Shown here piece by piece: positions 1-8,013 of a stretch of DNA of 64,000 nt (the stretch's first letter is position 1; every line of letters starts with the position of its first letter). Origin of the DNA: Streptomyces sp. I05A-00742 (GTDB lineage Bacteria > Actinomycetota > Actinomycetes > Streptomycetales > Streptomycetaceae). Made by a program: the position numbers and the translations under genes. The notes beneath the pieces were generated by a model, which ran no database searches, was not told the origin of the DNA, and worked only from the letters and a program-made list of their open reading frames with translations. The stretch is from contig NZ_JABETO010000017.1 in assembly GCF_013055795.1 (NCBI RefSeq), positions 1 through 64,000 of the forward strand, given 5' to 3'.

Positions 1-494
1 GGCGGCCGCGGCTCCTCGCGGAGCGACGCCGCGGGCTGCCCCGGGACCGAGCGGGCCGCCGGGACGACCGGCACCGCGGCCGGTGCGCCGACCGTCGCGG
101 CCTGCTGCTCCGGCGCCGGCGCGGCCTCCGTCGCGTTCTGGCCGTTGGCCCGGCGCGCACCGTAACGGCGGTGCACGGCCTGCTTGGTGACGCCCAGCGC
201 CGACCCCACCGCGTCCCACGAGAAGCCGAGCGACCGGTCGAAGTCCACCGCCGCCGTCACCAGCGTCTCGACGCTGTCCCGCAGCTCCTGTGCCAGCCGG
301 ACGGTCGGCGCGGGGGCCCGGCCGTAGACCACGAAGCCCGCCGAGGGGCCCGTGCGGCGTGGACGGTAGACATTGCCCAGCTGAGCGGTCAGGGTACGCA
401 GCGCGTCCACCTGTCGGCGGACCCGCTCGATGTCCCGGACCAGGAGATGCAGGCTGGCTCGTGCCTGGGCGTCATGAGTTGCGTGGTCGGGCAT
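1..494 (-). CDS. Helix-turn-helix domain protein, partial (C-terminus outside window)
   Basis: An open minus-strand frame starts with ATG at 494 and has no stop down to base 1, so at least 164 codons are present and the C-terminus lies outside. The N-terminal half is an amphipathic, coiled-coil-like region rich in Arg, Leu and Gln. Around residues 85-110 the segment with SWDAVGSALGVTKQAVHRRY reads as a helix-turn-helix. The region after it is low-complexity Ala/Pro/Val. Proteins with this layout are common in Streptomyces upstream of fmt, usually annotated as hypothetical or HTH proteins. It is divergent from fmt. DNA binding is inferred from the motif only; no target can be named. Confidence 0.72.
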   Translation of the reverse strand, partial: MPDHATHDAQARASLHLLVRDIERVRRQVDALRTLTAQLGNVYRPRRTGPSAGFVVYGRAPAPTVRLAQELRDSVETLVTAAVDFDRSLGFSWDAVGSALGVTKQAVHRRYGARRANGQNATEAAPAPEQQAATVGAPAAVPVVPAARSVPGQPAASLREEPRP

Positions 495-797
495 CAACAA
501 GCCTCTCGGACCGGCGGTGAACGGGACGAATACCTATGAGAGTTGACGGACAACCCAAGCGGGCCGCGCTGGCGGCCCGCCCGTCGGTCAATCTCTCTTG
601 ACCCAACGCGCCAAGGCCGGACGGGTCACGCTATGGGGGCGCACATCCGCCGGAATGGGGCGTGCGGTTGGCCGCACGCCCCTTCCCGGTCCTGCGGGGA
701 GGCATGTCGCCGGACCACCGCGCCGGGGCGGTCCCACCGCGCACGCCCTAGACTGGTGCGCCGTTCCGCTCGGCGCGTGAGAGGTAGTTCGCCACCC

Positions 798-1742
798 ATG
801 AGGCTCGTCTTCGCCGGTACCCCCGAGGTCGCGGTCCCCGCCCTCGACGCCCTGCTCGCCTCGGACCGCCACGAGGTCGTCGCCGTGGTCACCCGGCCCG
901 ACGCCCCCGCCGGCCGCGGCCGGCGGATGGTCGCCAGCCCGGTCGCCGAGCGCGCGGAGGAGGCGGGCATCGAGGTGCTCAAGCCCCACCGGCCCCGCGA
1001 CGAGGACTTCCTCGCCCGGCTCCGCGAGATCGCCCCCGACTGCTGCCCGGTCGTCGCCTACGGCGCGCTGCTGCCCAAGGCCGCCCTGGACATCCCCCGG
1101 CACGGCTGGGTCAACCTGCACTTCTCCCTGCTGCCCGCCTGGCGCGGGGCCGCCCCCGTGCAGCACGCGGTCATGGCCGGCGACGAGGTCACGGGCGCCT
1201 CCACCTTCCGTATCGAGGAGGGCCTGGACTCCGGCCCGGTCTACGGCGTCCTCACCGAGCAGGTCCGTCCCACCGACACCAGCGGCGACCTGCTCACCCG
1301 GCTCGCGTTCGCGGGCTCCGGGCTGCTCGCCGCGACCATGGACGGCATCGAGGACGGCACCCTGGAGGCCGTCCCGCAGCCCGCCGAGGGCATCACGCTC
1401 GCTCCCAAGATCAGCGTCGAGGACGCCCGGATCGACTGGTCCGCCCCCGCCCTGCGCTGCGACCGCGTCGTTCGCGGCTGCGCCCCCGCGCCCGGCGCCT
1501 GGACGCTGTTCCGCGGCGAGCGGCTGAAGGTCATGTCCCTGAAGCCCGCCCCGGACCGCACGGACCTCGCGCCCGGGGAGATCGCCGCCGGGAAGAAGAG
1601 CGTCCACGTCGGCACCGGGTCGCACGCCGTCGAGCTGGAGTGGGTGCGCCCGCAGGGCAAGAAGCCCATGCAGGCCGCCGACTGGGCCCGCGGCGTCCGC
1701 ATCGCCGCAGGCGAGAAGCTCGGGGACGGGCCGGCGGCGTAG
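798..1742 (+). CDS. fmt: Methionyl-tRNA formyltransferase
   Basis: A 314-residue cytosolic enzyme that transfers the formyl group of 10-formyl-tetrahydrofolate to initiator Met-tRNA. The start at 798 was chosen because the conserved beginning MRLVFAGTPE follows it; the frame is open further upstream but that part has no family similarity. The catalytic triad is visible: Asn106 and His108 in NLHFSLLPAWRG and Asp144 in EEGLDSGP, the same numbers as in the E. coli enzyme. The SLLPAWRG loop is intact. The C-terminal OB-like domain (about 205-314) is present. rsmB follows 39 bases downstream on the same strand, a usual actinobacterial arrangement, so the two are probably cotranscribed. Confidence 0.97.
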   Translation: MRLVFAGTPEVAVPALDALLASDRHEVVAVVTRPDAPAGRGRRMVASPVAERAEEAGIEVLKPHRPRDEDFLARLREIAPDCCPVVAYGALLPKAALDIPRHGWVNLHFSLLPAWRGAAPVQHAVMAGDEVTGASTFRIEEGLDSGPVYGVLTEQVRPTDTSGDLLTRLAFAGSGLLAATMDGIEDGTLEAVPQPAEGITLAPKISVEDARIDWSAPALRCDRVVRGCAPAPGAWTLFRGERLKVMSLKPAPDRTDLAPGEIAAGKKSVHVGTGSHAVELEWVRPQGKKPMQAADWARGVRIAAGEKLGDGPAA

Positions 1743-1781
1743 GCTGGACCCCTTCGTCGTCCCAGCTCCGGAGCACCTTTC

Positions 1782-3221
1782 GTGAACGATCAGCCGCCTC
1801 GTCGGAAGAACGGCCGCCCTGCGAAGCCGCACCGCCGGCCCAAGAAGGACCCGGTCCGGATCCTCGCCTTCGAGGCACTGCGGGCCGTCGACGAGCGCGA
1901 CGCGTACGCGAACCTGGTGCTCCCCCCGCTGCTGCGCAAGGCCCGGGAGAAGCACGAGGACTTCGACGCCCGCGACGCCGCCCTCGCCACCGAGCTGGTC
2001 TACGGCACGCTCCGGCGCCAGGGCACCTACGACGCGATCCTCGCCTCCTGCGTGGACCGCCCGCTCCGCGAGGTGGACCCGCCGGTGCTCGACGTGCTGA
2101 GCCTCGGCGCCCACCAGCTGCTCGGCACCCGCATCCCCCCGCACGCGGCCGTCTCGGCCACCGTCGAACTGGCCCGCGTCGTCTGCGGCGACGGCCGGGC
2201 GAAGTTCGTCAACGCCGTCCTGCGCAAGGTCACCGCGCACGACCTGGACGGCTGGCTGGAGCGGGTCGCCCCGCCCTACGAGGACGACCCGGAGGAGCAC
2301 CTGGCCGTCGTCCACTCGCACCCGCGCTGGATCGTCTCCGCCCTGTGGGACGCGCTCGGCGGCGGCCGCGCCGGCATCGAGGACCTGCTGGAGGCCGACA
2401 ACGAACGGCCCGACGTCACCCTCGTCGCCCGCCCCGGCCGGTCCTCCGTCGGTGAACTGCTGGATGCCGTGGGCGAGGACCGCGCGCTGCCCGGCCGCTG
2501 GTCGCCGCAGGCCGTCCGGCTCGTCGAGGGCGGCGAGCCCGGCGCGCTCGACGCCGTGCGCGAGGGCCGGGCCGGCGTCCAGGACGAGGGCAGCCAGCTC
2601 GTCGCCCTCGCCCTCGCGGCCGCCCCGCTGGACGGCCCGGACCGCCGCTGGCTGGACGGTTGCGCCGGTCCCGGCGGCAAGGCCGCGCTGCTCGGCGCCC
2701 TGGCGGCGGAGCGCGGGGCCGCCCTGCTGGCCGCCGAACGCCAGCCGCACCGCGCCCGGCTGGTCGGCCGGGCCCTCGCCGGCAACCCCGGCCCGTACCA
2801 GGTGGTGACCGCCGACGGCACCCGCCCGCCGTGGCGCGAGGGCACCTTCGACCGCGTCCTCGTCGACGTGCCCTGCACCGGCCTGGGCGCCCTGCGCCGC
2901 CGCCCCGAGGCCCGCTGGCGCCGGCGCCAGGAGGACGTGGCCGGCTTCGGGCCGCTCCAGCGCAACCTGCTGCACGAGGCGCTGCGCGCCGTCCGGACCG
3001 GCGGCGTCGTCGGCTACGCGACCTGCTCCCCGCACCCGGCGGAGACCCGGGCCGTGGTGCAGGACGTCCTGAAGCGCGACGGTGTCGAGGCCGAGTGGAT
3101 CGACGCCCGCCCGCTGCTGCCCGGCGTCCCGGCGGTCGGCGAGGGACCGGACGTCCAGCTCTGGCCGCACCTGCACGGCACGGACGCGATGTACCTGGCG
3201 CTGCTGCGGCGCACGGGCTGA
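1782..3221 (+). CDS. rsmB: 16S rRNA (cytosine-C5)-methyltransferase, RsmB/Sun family
   Basis: A 479-residue protein with GTG start. The N-terminal 15-170 region is the NusB-like RNA-binding domain (ILAFEALRAVDERDAYANL). The C-terminal part is a Rossmann methyltransferase: SAM-binding motif DGCAGPGGKAALLG around 290, DVPCTGLGALRRRPEARWR with the release cysteine around 365, and YATCSPHPAET with the nucleophilic cysteine around 410. Both cysteines needed for m5C chemistry are therefore present. By family it methylates C967 (E. coli numbering) of 16S rRNA in the cytosol. It lies between fmt and rpe on the same strand. Confidence 0.95.
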   Translation: MNDQPPRRKNGRPAKPHRRPKKDPVRILAFEALRAVDERDAYANLVLPPLLRKAREKHEDFDARDAALATELVYGTLRRQGTYDAILASCVDRPLREVDPPVLDVLSLGAHQLLGTRIPPHAAVSATVELARVVCGDGRAKFVNAVLRKVTAHDLDGWLERVAPPYEDDPEEHLAVVHSHPRWIVSALWDALGGGRAGIEDLLEADNERPDVTLVARPGRSSVGELLDAVGEDRALPGRWSPQAVRLVEGGEPGALDAVREGRAGVQDEGSQLVALALAAAPLDGPDRRWLDGCAGPGGKAALLGALAAERGAALLAAERQPHRARLVGRALAGNPGPYQVVTADGTRPPWREGTFDRVLVDVPCTGLGALRRRPEARWRRRQEDVAGFGPLQRNLLHEALRAVRTGGVVGYATCSPHPAETRAVVQDVLKRDGVEAEWIDARPLLPGVPAVGEGPDVQLWPHLHGTDAMYLALLRRTG

Positions 3222-3553
3222 GGGCCGGTTCAGGGGTTCCCGCGCGACGCCGGGCCCCTCCGACGGCCGGGCGCCCGGGGGCCCGACGCGGCTCGGACCG
3301 GCCGCGTGACGTACCCGAAGGGCCGCGCCCGGCTGCCGACGGCGGTCCCCGGCCCGGCGCCGTGCGGCGAACGGTCGGTACCCCGGAGGCCGGAACTCCC
3401 GTCTTCCCGCCCGCGGTCCGCAGGCAGGGCCCGGCCGTTCCGTCCGCGAGGACGCCCCCTCCGGCGGGGCTCCGCTCCGGGGAACGGGCCGGACCCGGAC
3501 GGGGGGCGACCCTCGCTGTCCGGGCGGCGCCCTCCGCATGGCAGGCTTGGGGC
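3222..3553 (+). other. Intergenic stretch rsmB-rpe, no gene seen
   Basis: About 330 bases of very GC-rich DNA. Open frames cross it on several frames only because stop codons are rare at this composition; none has codon bias or recognisable content. No hairpin with a T-run and no clear -10/-35 pair could be picked out by eye. Confidence 0.5.
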
Positions 3554-4240
3554 ATGACCGTCCAGATCAACCCCAGCATCCTGAGCGCGGACTTCGCCCG
3601 CCTGGCCGACGAGGCGCAGGCGGTGAAGGGCGCCGACTGGCTCCACGTCGACGTGATGGACAACCACTTCGTCCCCAACCTCACGCTCGGGGTCCCGGTC
3701 GTCGAGTCGCTGAGCAGGGCCACCGCCACGCCGCTGGACTGCCACCTGATGATCGAGGACCCGGACCGCTGGGCCCCGCAGTACGTCGAGGCGGGCGCCG
3801 GGTCGGTCACCTTCCATGTGGAGGCCGCCGCCGCCCCGGTCCGGCTGGCGCGGGAGATCCGGGCCAAGGGGGCACGCGCGTCGATGGCGCTCAAGCCCGC
3901 CACGCCCATCGAGCCGTACGAGGACCTGCTGCCCGAGCTGGACATGCTGCTGATCATGACCGTCGAGCCGGGCTTCGGCGGGCAGAAGTTCCTCGACATC
4001 ATGCTGCCCAAGATCCGCCGGACCCGGGAGCTGATCTCCCGGCACGGCCTGGAGCTCTGGCTCCAGGTGGACGGCGGCGTCTCGGCCGAGACCATCGAGC
4101 GGTGCGCCGAGGCGGGCGCCGATGTGTTCGTGGCCGGATCAGCCGTTTACGGTACCGATGACCCGGCAGCCGCCGTACGCTCACTGCGTGAGCTCGCGGA
4201 GACGGCCACCGCGGCCGCACCCTGGGCCTGCGGGCACTGA
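3554..4240 (+). CDS. rpe: Ribulose-phosphate 3-epimerase
   Basis: A 228-residue TIM-barrel enzyme interconverting ribulose 5-phosphate and xylulose 5-phosphate in the pentose phosphate pathway. The start was placed at MTVQINPSILSADF, the canonical N-terminus, although the frame is open far upstream. Family signatures seen: HVDVMDNHFVPNLTLG (metal-binding His/Asp), DCHLMIEDP, MTVEPGFGGQKF and the phosphate-binding QVDGGVS. Length is typical. A sugar-binding regulator gene begins 114 bases downstream in the same direction. Confidence 0.97.
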   Translation: MTVQINPSILSADFARLADEAQAVKGADWLHVDVMDNHFVPNLTLGVPVVESLSRATATPLDCHLMIEDPDRWAPQYVEAGAGSVTFHVEAAAAPVRLAREIRAKGARASMALKPATPIEPYEDLLPELDMLLIMTVEPGFGGQKFLDIMLPKIRRTRELISRHGLELWLQVDGGVSAETIERCAEAGADVFVAGSAVYGTDDPAAAVRSLRELAETATAAAPWACGH

Positions 4241-4354
4241 AACACCGGCCTGCCGCCGCCCGTGACGGGACCGGGGCCGAGATCGAGGACCGCCGTTTCT
4301 GACAGGATGTGACGGACGAGTCCACAGCTTGAACACAGCAGTGAGGAGAACGCG

Positions 4355-5374
4355 GTGTCGACGGGCCGTTCAGTCACGCCGATGGGGCCCGCCGAACTCG
4401 TGCAGGCGGCGGCCATGGCCCGCCGCTTCTATCTGGAGGGCAAGTCCAAGATCCAGATCGCCGAGGAGTTCGGCGTGAGCCGCTTCAAAGTGGCCCGGGT
4501 GCTGGAGACGGCACTCGAACGCGATCTGGTGCGGATCGAGATCCGGGTGCCCGCCGAGCTGGACGCGGAGCGCTCCGACGCGCTGCGGGCCCGCTACGGC
4601 CTGCGGCACGCCGTCGTCGTCGAGTCCCCGGCCGACGCGGCCGAGGACGCGCCCGACCCGGAGAACCTCGGCGAGGTGGCGGCAGGGCTGCTCGGCGAGC
4701 TGGTGCACGAGGGCGACGTCCTCGGCCTGGCCTGGGGCCGCTCCACCATCCATATGGCGGCGGCCCTGCACCGGCTGCCGCCCTGCACCGTCGTCCAGCT
4801 CACCGGCGTCTACGACGCGGGCACCGCCGAGCGCGGCTCGGTCGAGGCCGTGCGCCGGGCGGCCCAGGTCTCCGGCGGCGAGGCGCACCCGATCTACGCC
4901 CCGATGCTGCTGCCCGACCCGGCCACCGCCGCCGCGCTGCGCGGCCAGACGGGCATCGCGCGGGCCTTCGACTACTTCGACAAGGTGACCGTCGCCGCGG
5001 TCTCCATCGGCTCCTGGGAGCCGGGCATCTCCACCGTCTACGACATGCTCTCCGACGAGGAGCGCACCCACTACGCGTCGCTGGGCGCCGCCGCCGAGAT
5101 GTCGGCGCACCTCTTCGACGCGGAGGGCCGCCGGATCGGCCGGGACCTCGGCGAGCGCTGCATCACCGTCGAGGCGGACCGGCTGCGGCGCATACCGGAG
5201 GTGGTGGCGATCGCGGGCGGGCTGCGCAAGGCCGCGGCGATCGGCGCGGTGCTGCGGTCGGGGCTGGTGACCAGCCTGGTCACGGACACCGCCGCGGCGG
5301 ACCACCTGCTGCGGGACTCCGAGCCGGGCGCCCGCCCGGCGCTGGAGCGGGCGGACCCGGACGGCTCCGCCTGA
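4355..5374 (+). CDS. SorC/DeoR-type sugar-binding transcriptional regulator
   Basis: 339 residues, GTG start preceded by a good GAGGAGAA ribosome site. Residues 15-65 form the helix-turn-helix (KSKIQIAEEFGVSRFKVARV). The rest is the SorC-type sugar-phosphate-sensing domain, with GLAWGRSTIH and GSWEPGISTVYDML segments typical of the family. Such regulators bind phosphorylated sugars and control carbon-use genes. Its position just after rpe suggests a pentose-phosphate-related ligand, but that is inference. No target operator could be identified. Confidence 0.88.
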   Translation: MSTGRSVTPMGPAELVQAAAMARRFYLEGKSKIQIAEEFGVSRFKVARVLETALERDLVRIEIRVPAELDAERSDALRARYGLRHAVVVESPADAAEDAPDPENLGEVAAGLLGELVHEGDVLGLAWGRSTIHMAAALHRLPPCTVVQLTGVYDAGTAERGSVEAVRRAAQVSGGEAHPIYAPMLLPDPATAAALRGQTGIARAFDYFDKVTVAAVSIGSWEPGISTVYDMLSDEERTHYASLGAAAEMSAHLFDAEGRRIGRDLGERCITVEADRLRRIPEVVAIAGGLRKAAAIGAVLRSGLVTSLVTDTAAADHLLRDSEPGARPALERADPDGSA

Positions 5375-5435
5375 GGCTTTCCCCGGCGTGCGGCGGGCGG
5401 CGGGCCCTTCCCCGCCGCCGCACCGGGGACGCCGG

Positions 5436-6002
5436 TCAGCCGCAGGCGCGGCTCATGAACATCGCCGTCTCCCCCTCCGACGCCGTCCCCGCGTAGAGGC
5501 TGGTGTCCAGCCCGCAGAACGTGAAGCCCATCCGCAGGTAGGCCCGGATGGCGGGGGCGTTGAGGTTGGTGACCTCCAGCCACACCTGGACCGCGCCGTG
5601 CTCCCGGGCCTGCTCGAAGGCCCGCTCCATGAGGATCCGGCCGATGCCGCGGCCCCGGTGGGCGGGGGCCACCGCGATGTCGGCGACGGTCAGGCGGCGG
5701 TTCCACGGTTCGTAGGCGGTGTCGACGTATCCGCAGACCACGTCGTCGTCGACGGCGACGAAACGGCGGTCGGTGCCCGTGTCGCCCTGGGGGCCGCCCT
5801 CGACGCCGGGCTCGTCATCCGGCTCGTCGTCGGGAAAGACCTTGCGGACCGGCGGGTCGACGGGCACGGGCCGGAGCGCGAAGCCGCCGGGCGAGACGGT
5901 CACCTCGTACACGGTGTCCGTGGTGAACGAGCTGTCGATGGCGTCCGCGGCCTCGACGTCCTCCGCCCGCGCGGGGCGGCAGATGATCTCCTGCGTCGTC
6001 AT
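5436..6002 (-). CDS. GNAT N-acetyltransferase, streptothricin acetyltransferase-like
   Basis: 188 residues if started at the ATG of MTTQEIICRP (position 6002); a start nine codons upstream (6029) is possible but its extension has no family likeness. The acetyl-CoA motif HRGRGIGRILM is at about 120-130. The whole layout matches the nourseothricin/streptothricin acetyltransferases (Nat/SatA) as I remember them: SSFTTDTVYEV, the acidic run after KVFPDD, WNRRLTVADIAVAP, WLEVTNLNAPAI and RMGFTFCGLDTSLY. Those enzymes acetylate the beta-lysine of streptothricin and give resistance. It stands alone between the SorC regulator and guaB1, so it is probably an intrinsic resistance or general amine acetyltransferase and not part of a biosynthetic cluster here. 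Confidence 0.88.
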   Translation of the reverse strand: MTTQEIICRPARAEDVEAADAIDSSFTTDTVYEVTVSPGGFALRPVPVDPPVRKVFPDDEPDDEPGVEGGPQGDTGTDRRFVAVDDDVVCGYVDTAYEPWNRRLTVADIAVAPAHRGRGIGRILMERAFEQAREHGAVQVWLEVTNLNAPAIRAYLRMGFTFCGLDTSLYAGTASEGETAMFMSRACG

Positions 6003-6228
6003 GGCGCCACCGTACGAGGGCGGGCCCACGGGCCGTCCGGCACCCCCTTGGCCGATGCCACAGCCGTCCCCCCGGCCGGCTGGCCGAACCCACAGAATAC
6101 GGACGGCATTGGCCAGGACCCCGCGACATCATGGATGATGGGTCCAGGAACCTCAGCCCGATCCGGCGCTGGTTCGAGCTGACTCCCCACCCGCTCCGTA
6201 GTTCAATTTCGCAGGTGAGAGAGCCAGT

Positions 6229-7671
6229 ATGCGTTTCCTCAACGATCAGAAGCCGCCGTACGACCTGACGTACGACGACGTCTTCATGGTGCCGAGCCGG
6301 TCCGCGGTCGGGTCCCGCCAGGGCGTGGACCTTTCCTCCCCCGACGGCACGGGCACCACCATCCCGCTCGTGGTCGCCAACATGACCGCCATCGCGGGCC
6401 GCCGTATGGCGGAGACCGTCGCCCGCCGCGGTGGCCTCGTGGTCATCCCCCAGGACATCCCGATCGAGGTCGTCACCGACGTCATCTCCTGGGTCAAGGG
6501 CCGGCACCACGTGCTGGACACCCCCATCGTCCTCGCCCCCACCCAGACCGTCGCCGACGCGCTGTCCCTGCTGCCCAAGCGGGCGCACGGCGCCGGCGTC
6601 GTCGTGGACGGGGACCACCGGCCCGTCGGCGTGGTCACCGAGCACGACCTGACCGGCGTGGACCGCTTCACCCAGCTGTCCGAGGTCATGTCCAAGGAGC
6701 TGCTGCTCCTCGACGCCGGCATCGACCCCCGCGAGGCGTTCAACCAGCTCGACGCCGCCCACCGCAAGCTCGCCCCCGCCGTGGACGAGGACGGCCGCCT
6801 CGTCGGCATCCTCACCCGCAAGGGCGCCCTGCGGGCCACCCTCTACACCCCGGCCACCGACGCGGACGGCAAGCTGCGCGTCGCCGCCGCCGTCGGCATC
6901 AACGGCGACGTGGCGGGCAAGGCCAAGGCGCTGCTGGACGCCGGTGCGGACACCATCGTCGTGGACACCGCGCACGGTCACCAGGAGGGCATGATCAGCG
7001 CGGTCAAGGCCGTCCGGGCCCTCGACCCGCGGGTCCCGATCGTCGCCGGCAACATCGTCGCCGCCGAGGGCGTGCGCGACCTCGTCGAGGCCGGCGCGGA
7101 CATCATCAAGGTCGGCGTGGGCCCCGGTGCCATGTGCACCACCCGCATGATGACCGGCGTGGGCCGCCCGCAGTTCTCCGCGGTGCTGGAGTGCGCAGCC
7201 GAGGCGAAGAAGTACGGCAAGCACGTCTGGGCCGACGGTGGCGTCCGCCACCCGCGCGATGTCGCCATGGCGCTCGCCGCCGGTGCCTCCAACGTCATGA
7301 TCGGCTCCTGGTTCGCGGGCACCTACGAGTCCCCGGGCGACCTCCAGCAGTCCGCCGACGGGCGCCTGTACAAGGAGAGCTTCGGCATGGCCTCGGCCCG
7401 TGCCGTGCGCAACCGCACCTCGGAGGAGTCCGCCTACGACCGCGCCCGCAAGGGCCTGTTCGAGGAGGGCATCTCCACCTCCCGGATGTTCCTCGACCCG
7501 ACCCGCCCGGGCGTCGAGGACCTGATCGACTCGATCATCGCGGGTGTCCGTTCGTCCTGCACCTACGCGGGCGCGGGTTCCCTCGCGGAGTTCCACGAGC
7601 GGGCCGTCGTCGGCGTCCAGAGCGCCGCCGGTTACGCGGAGGGCAAGCCGCTGCACGCCAGCTGGCAGTAG
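6229..7671 (+). CDS. guaB1: GuaB1-family IMP dehydrogenase/GMP reductase with CBS domains
   Basis: 480 residues. TIM barrel interrupted by a pair of CBS domains (about 90-210; VADALSLLPKRAHGAGVVV and PAVDEDGRLVGILTRKG). The catalytic loop GVGPGAMCTTRMMTGVG has the nucleophilic Cys303. The flap region (around 375-410) differs from true IMP dehydrogenase. This is the GuaB1 clade found beside the genuine guaB in actinobacteria. Work on the mycobacterial homologue has assigned it as a CBS-regulated GMP reductase, so purine salvage (GMP to IMP) is the likely role. A strong factor-independent terminator follows the stop codon. Confidence 0.9.
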   Translation: MRFLNDQKPPYDLTYDDVFMVPSRSAVGSRQGVDLSSPDGTGTTIPLVVANMTAIAGRRMAETVARRGGLVVIPQDIPIEVVTDVISWVKGRHHVLDTPIVLAPTQTVADALSLLPKRAHGAGVVVDGDHRPVGVVTEHDLTGVDRFTQLSEVMSKELLLLDAGIDPREAFNQLDAAHRKLAPAVDEDGRLVGILTRKGALRATLYTPATDADGKLRVAAAVGINGDVAGKAKALLDAGADTIVVDTAHGHQEGMISAVKAVRALDPRVPIVAGNIVAAEGVRDLVEAGADIIKVGVGPGAMCTTRMMTGVGRPQFSAVLECAAEAKKYGKHVWADGGVRHPRDVAMALAAGASNVMIGSWFAGTYESPGDLQQSADGRLYKESFGMASARAVRNRTSEESAYDRARKGLFEEGISTSRMFLDPTRPGVEDLIDSIIAGVRSSCTYAGAGSLAEFHERAVVGVQSAAGYAEGKPLHASWQ

Positions 7672-7686
7672 TCACACAGGATCCCG

Positions 7687-7721
7687 AAAAAGGGCGCGGC
7701 CGTCATGGCCGCGCCCTTTTT
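7687..7721 (+). terminator. Rho-independent terminator after guaB1
   Basis: Perfect 15-base inverted repeat (7687-7701 with 7707-7721) around a five-base loop, with the A-run on one side and T-run on the other, so it could act in both directions. It starts 16 bases after the guaB1 stop. Confidence 0.92.
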
Positions 7722-7743
7722 GTCACTCCGGCACCCACTGTGG

Positions 7744-7773
7744 TTGACGCCTACATGTACCGATTCGTAAGGT
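7744..7773 (+). promoter_or_regulatory. Candidate sigma-70-type promoter of the amino-acid permease
   Basis: TTGACG at 7744-7749 and TAAGGT at 7768-7773 with an 18-base spacer fit the Streptomyces HrdB-type pattern (TTGACN, TANNNT). It lies about 240 bases before the permease start and just before the hairpin leader. Called by eye only. Confidence 0.5.
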
Positions 7774-7776
7774 GAC

Positions 7777-7844
7777 ATGCAACGAACGTCCATTCTTGGC
7801 ATGCAGACGCAACGATCGTACGGGCATGCGCAAGAATGGTGCAT
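7777..7844 (+). promoter_or_regulatory. Hairpin in the 5' leader of the amino-acid permease
   Basis: 7790-7804 is complementary to 7824-7839 with a single extra base, giving a 15-pair stem, and a further five-base helix (ATGCA at 7777 with TGCAT at 7840) can close it. It sits directly downstream of the candidate promoter, so it would be transcribed in a leader of more than 200 bases. It has no T-run and is not a classical terminator. It resembles no riboswitch class I know. Confidence 0.4.
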
Positions 7845-8013
7845 TACGAGCGCGGGCCCTCACCTCGTAGGGTTCCGCGCAGTACGTGGAGTGGCGGGTA
7901 CCGCTGGCTCGCGGTCCCCCTCCTTCCCGGGTCGTCTTCCTGCCGACGCATCCGGCGGGTGGCCGCTGCGGTATCGGTGGCTCCACCGGCAGCGATGAAC
8001 GGAGCGACCCCCC

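Noticed and set aside
588..3539. Very long minus-strand open frame (about 980 codons) opposite fmt and rsmB
   Set aside because: Shadow of high-GC coding on the other strand; its translation is low-complexity Arg/Gly/Pro with no domain, and both plus-strand genes are unmistakable.
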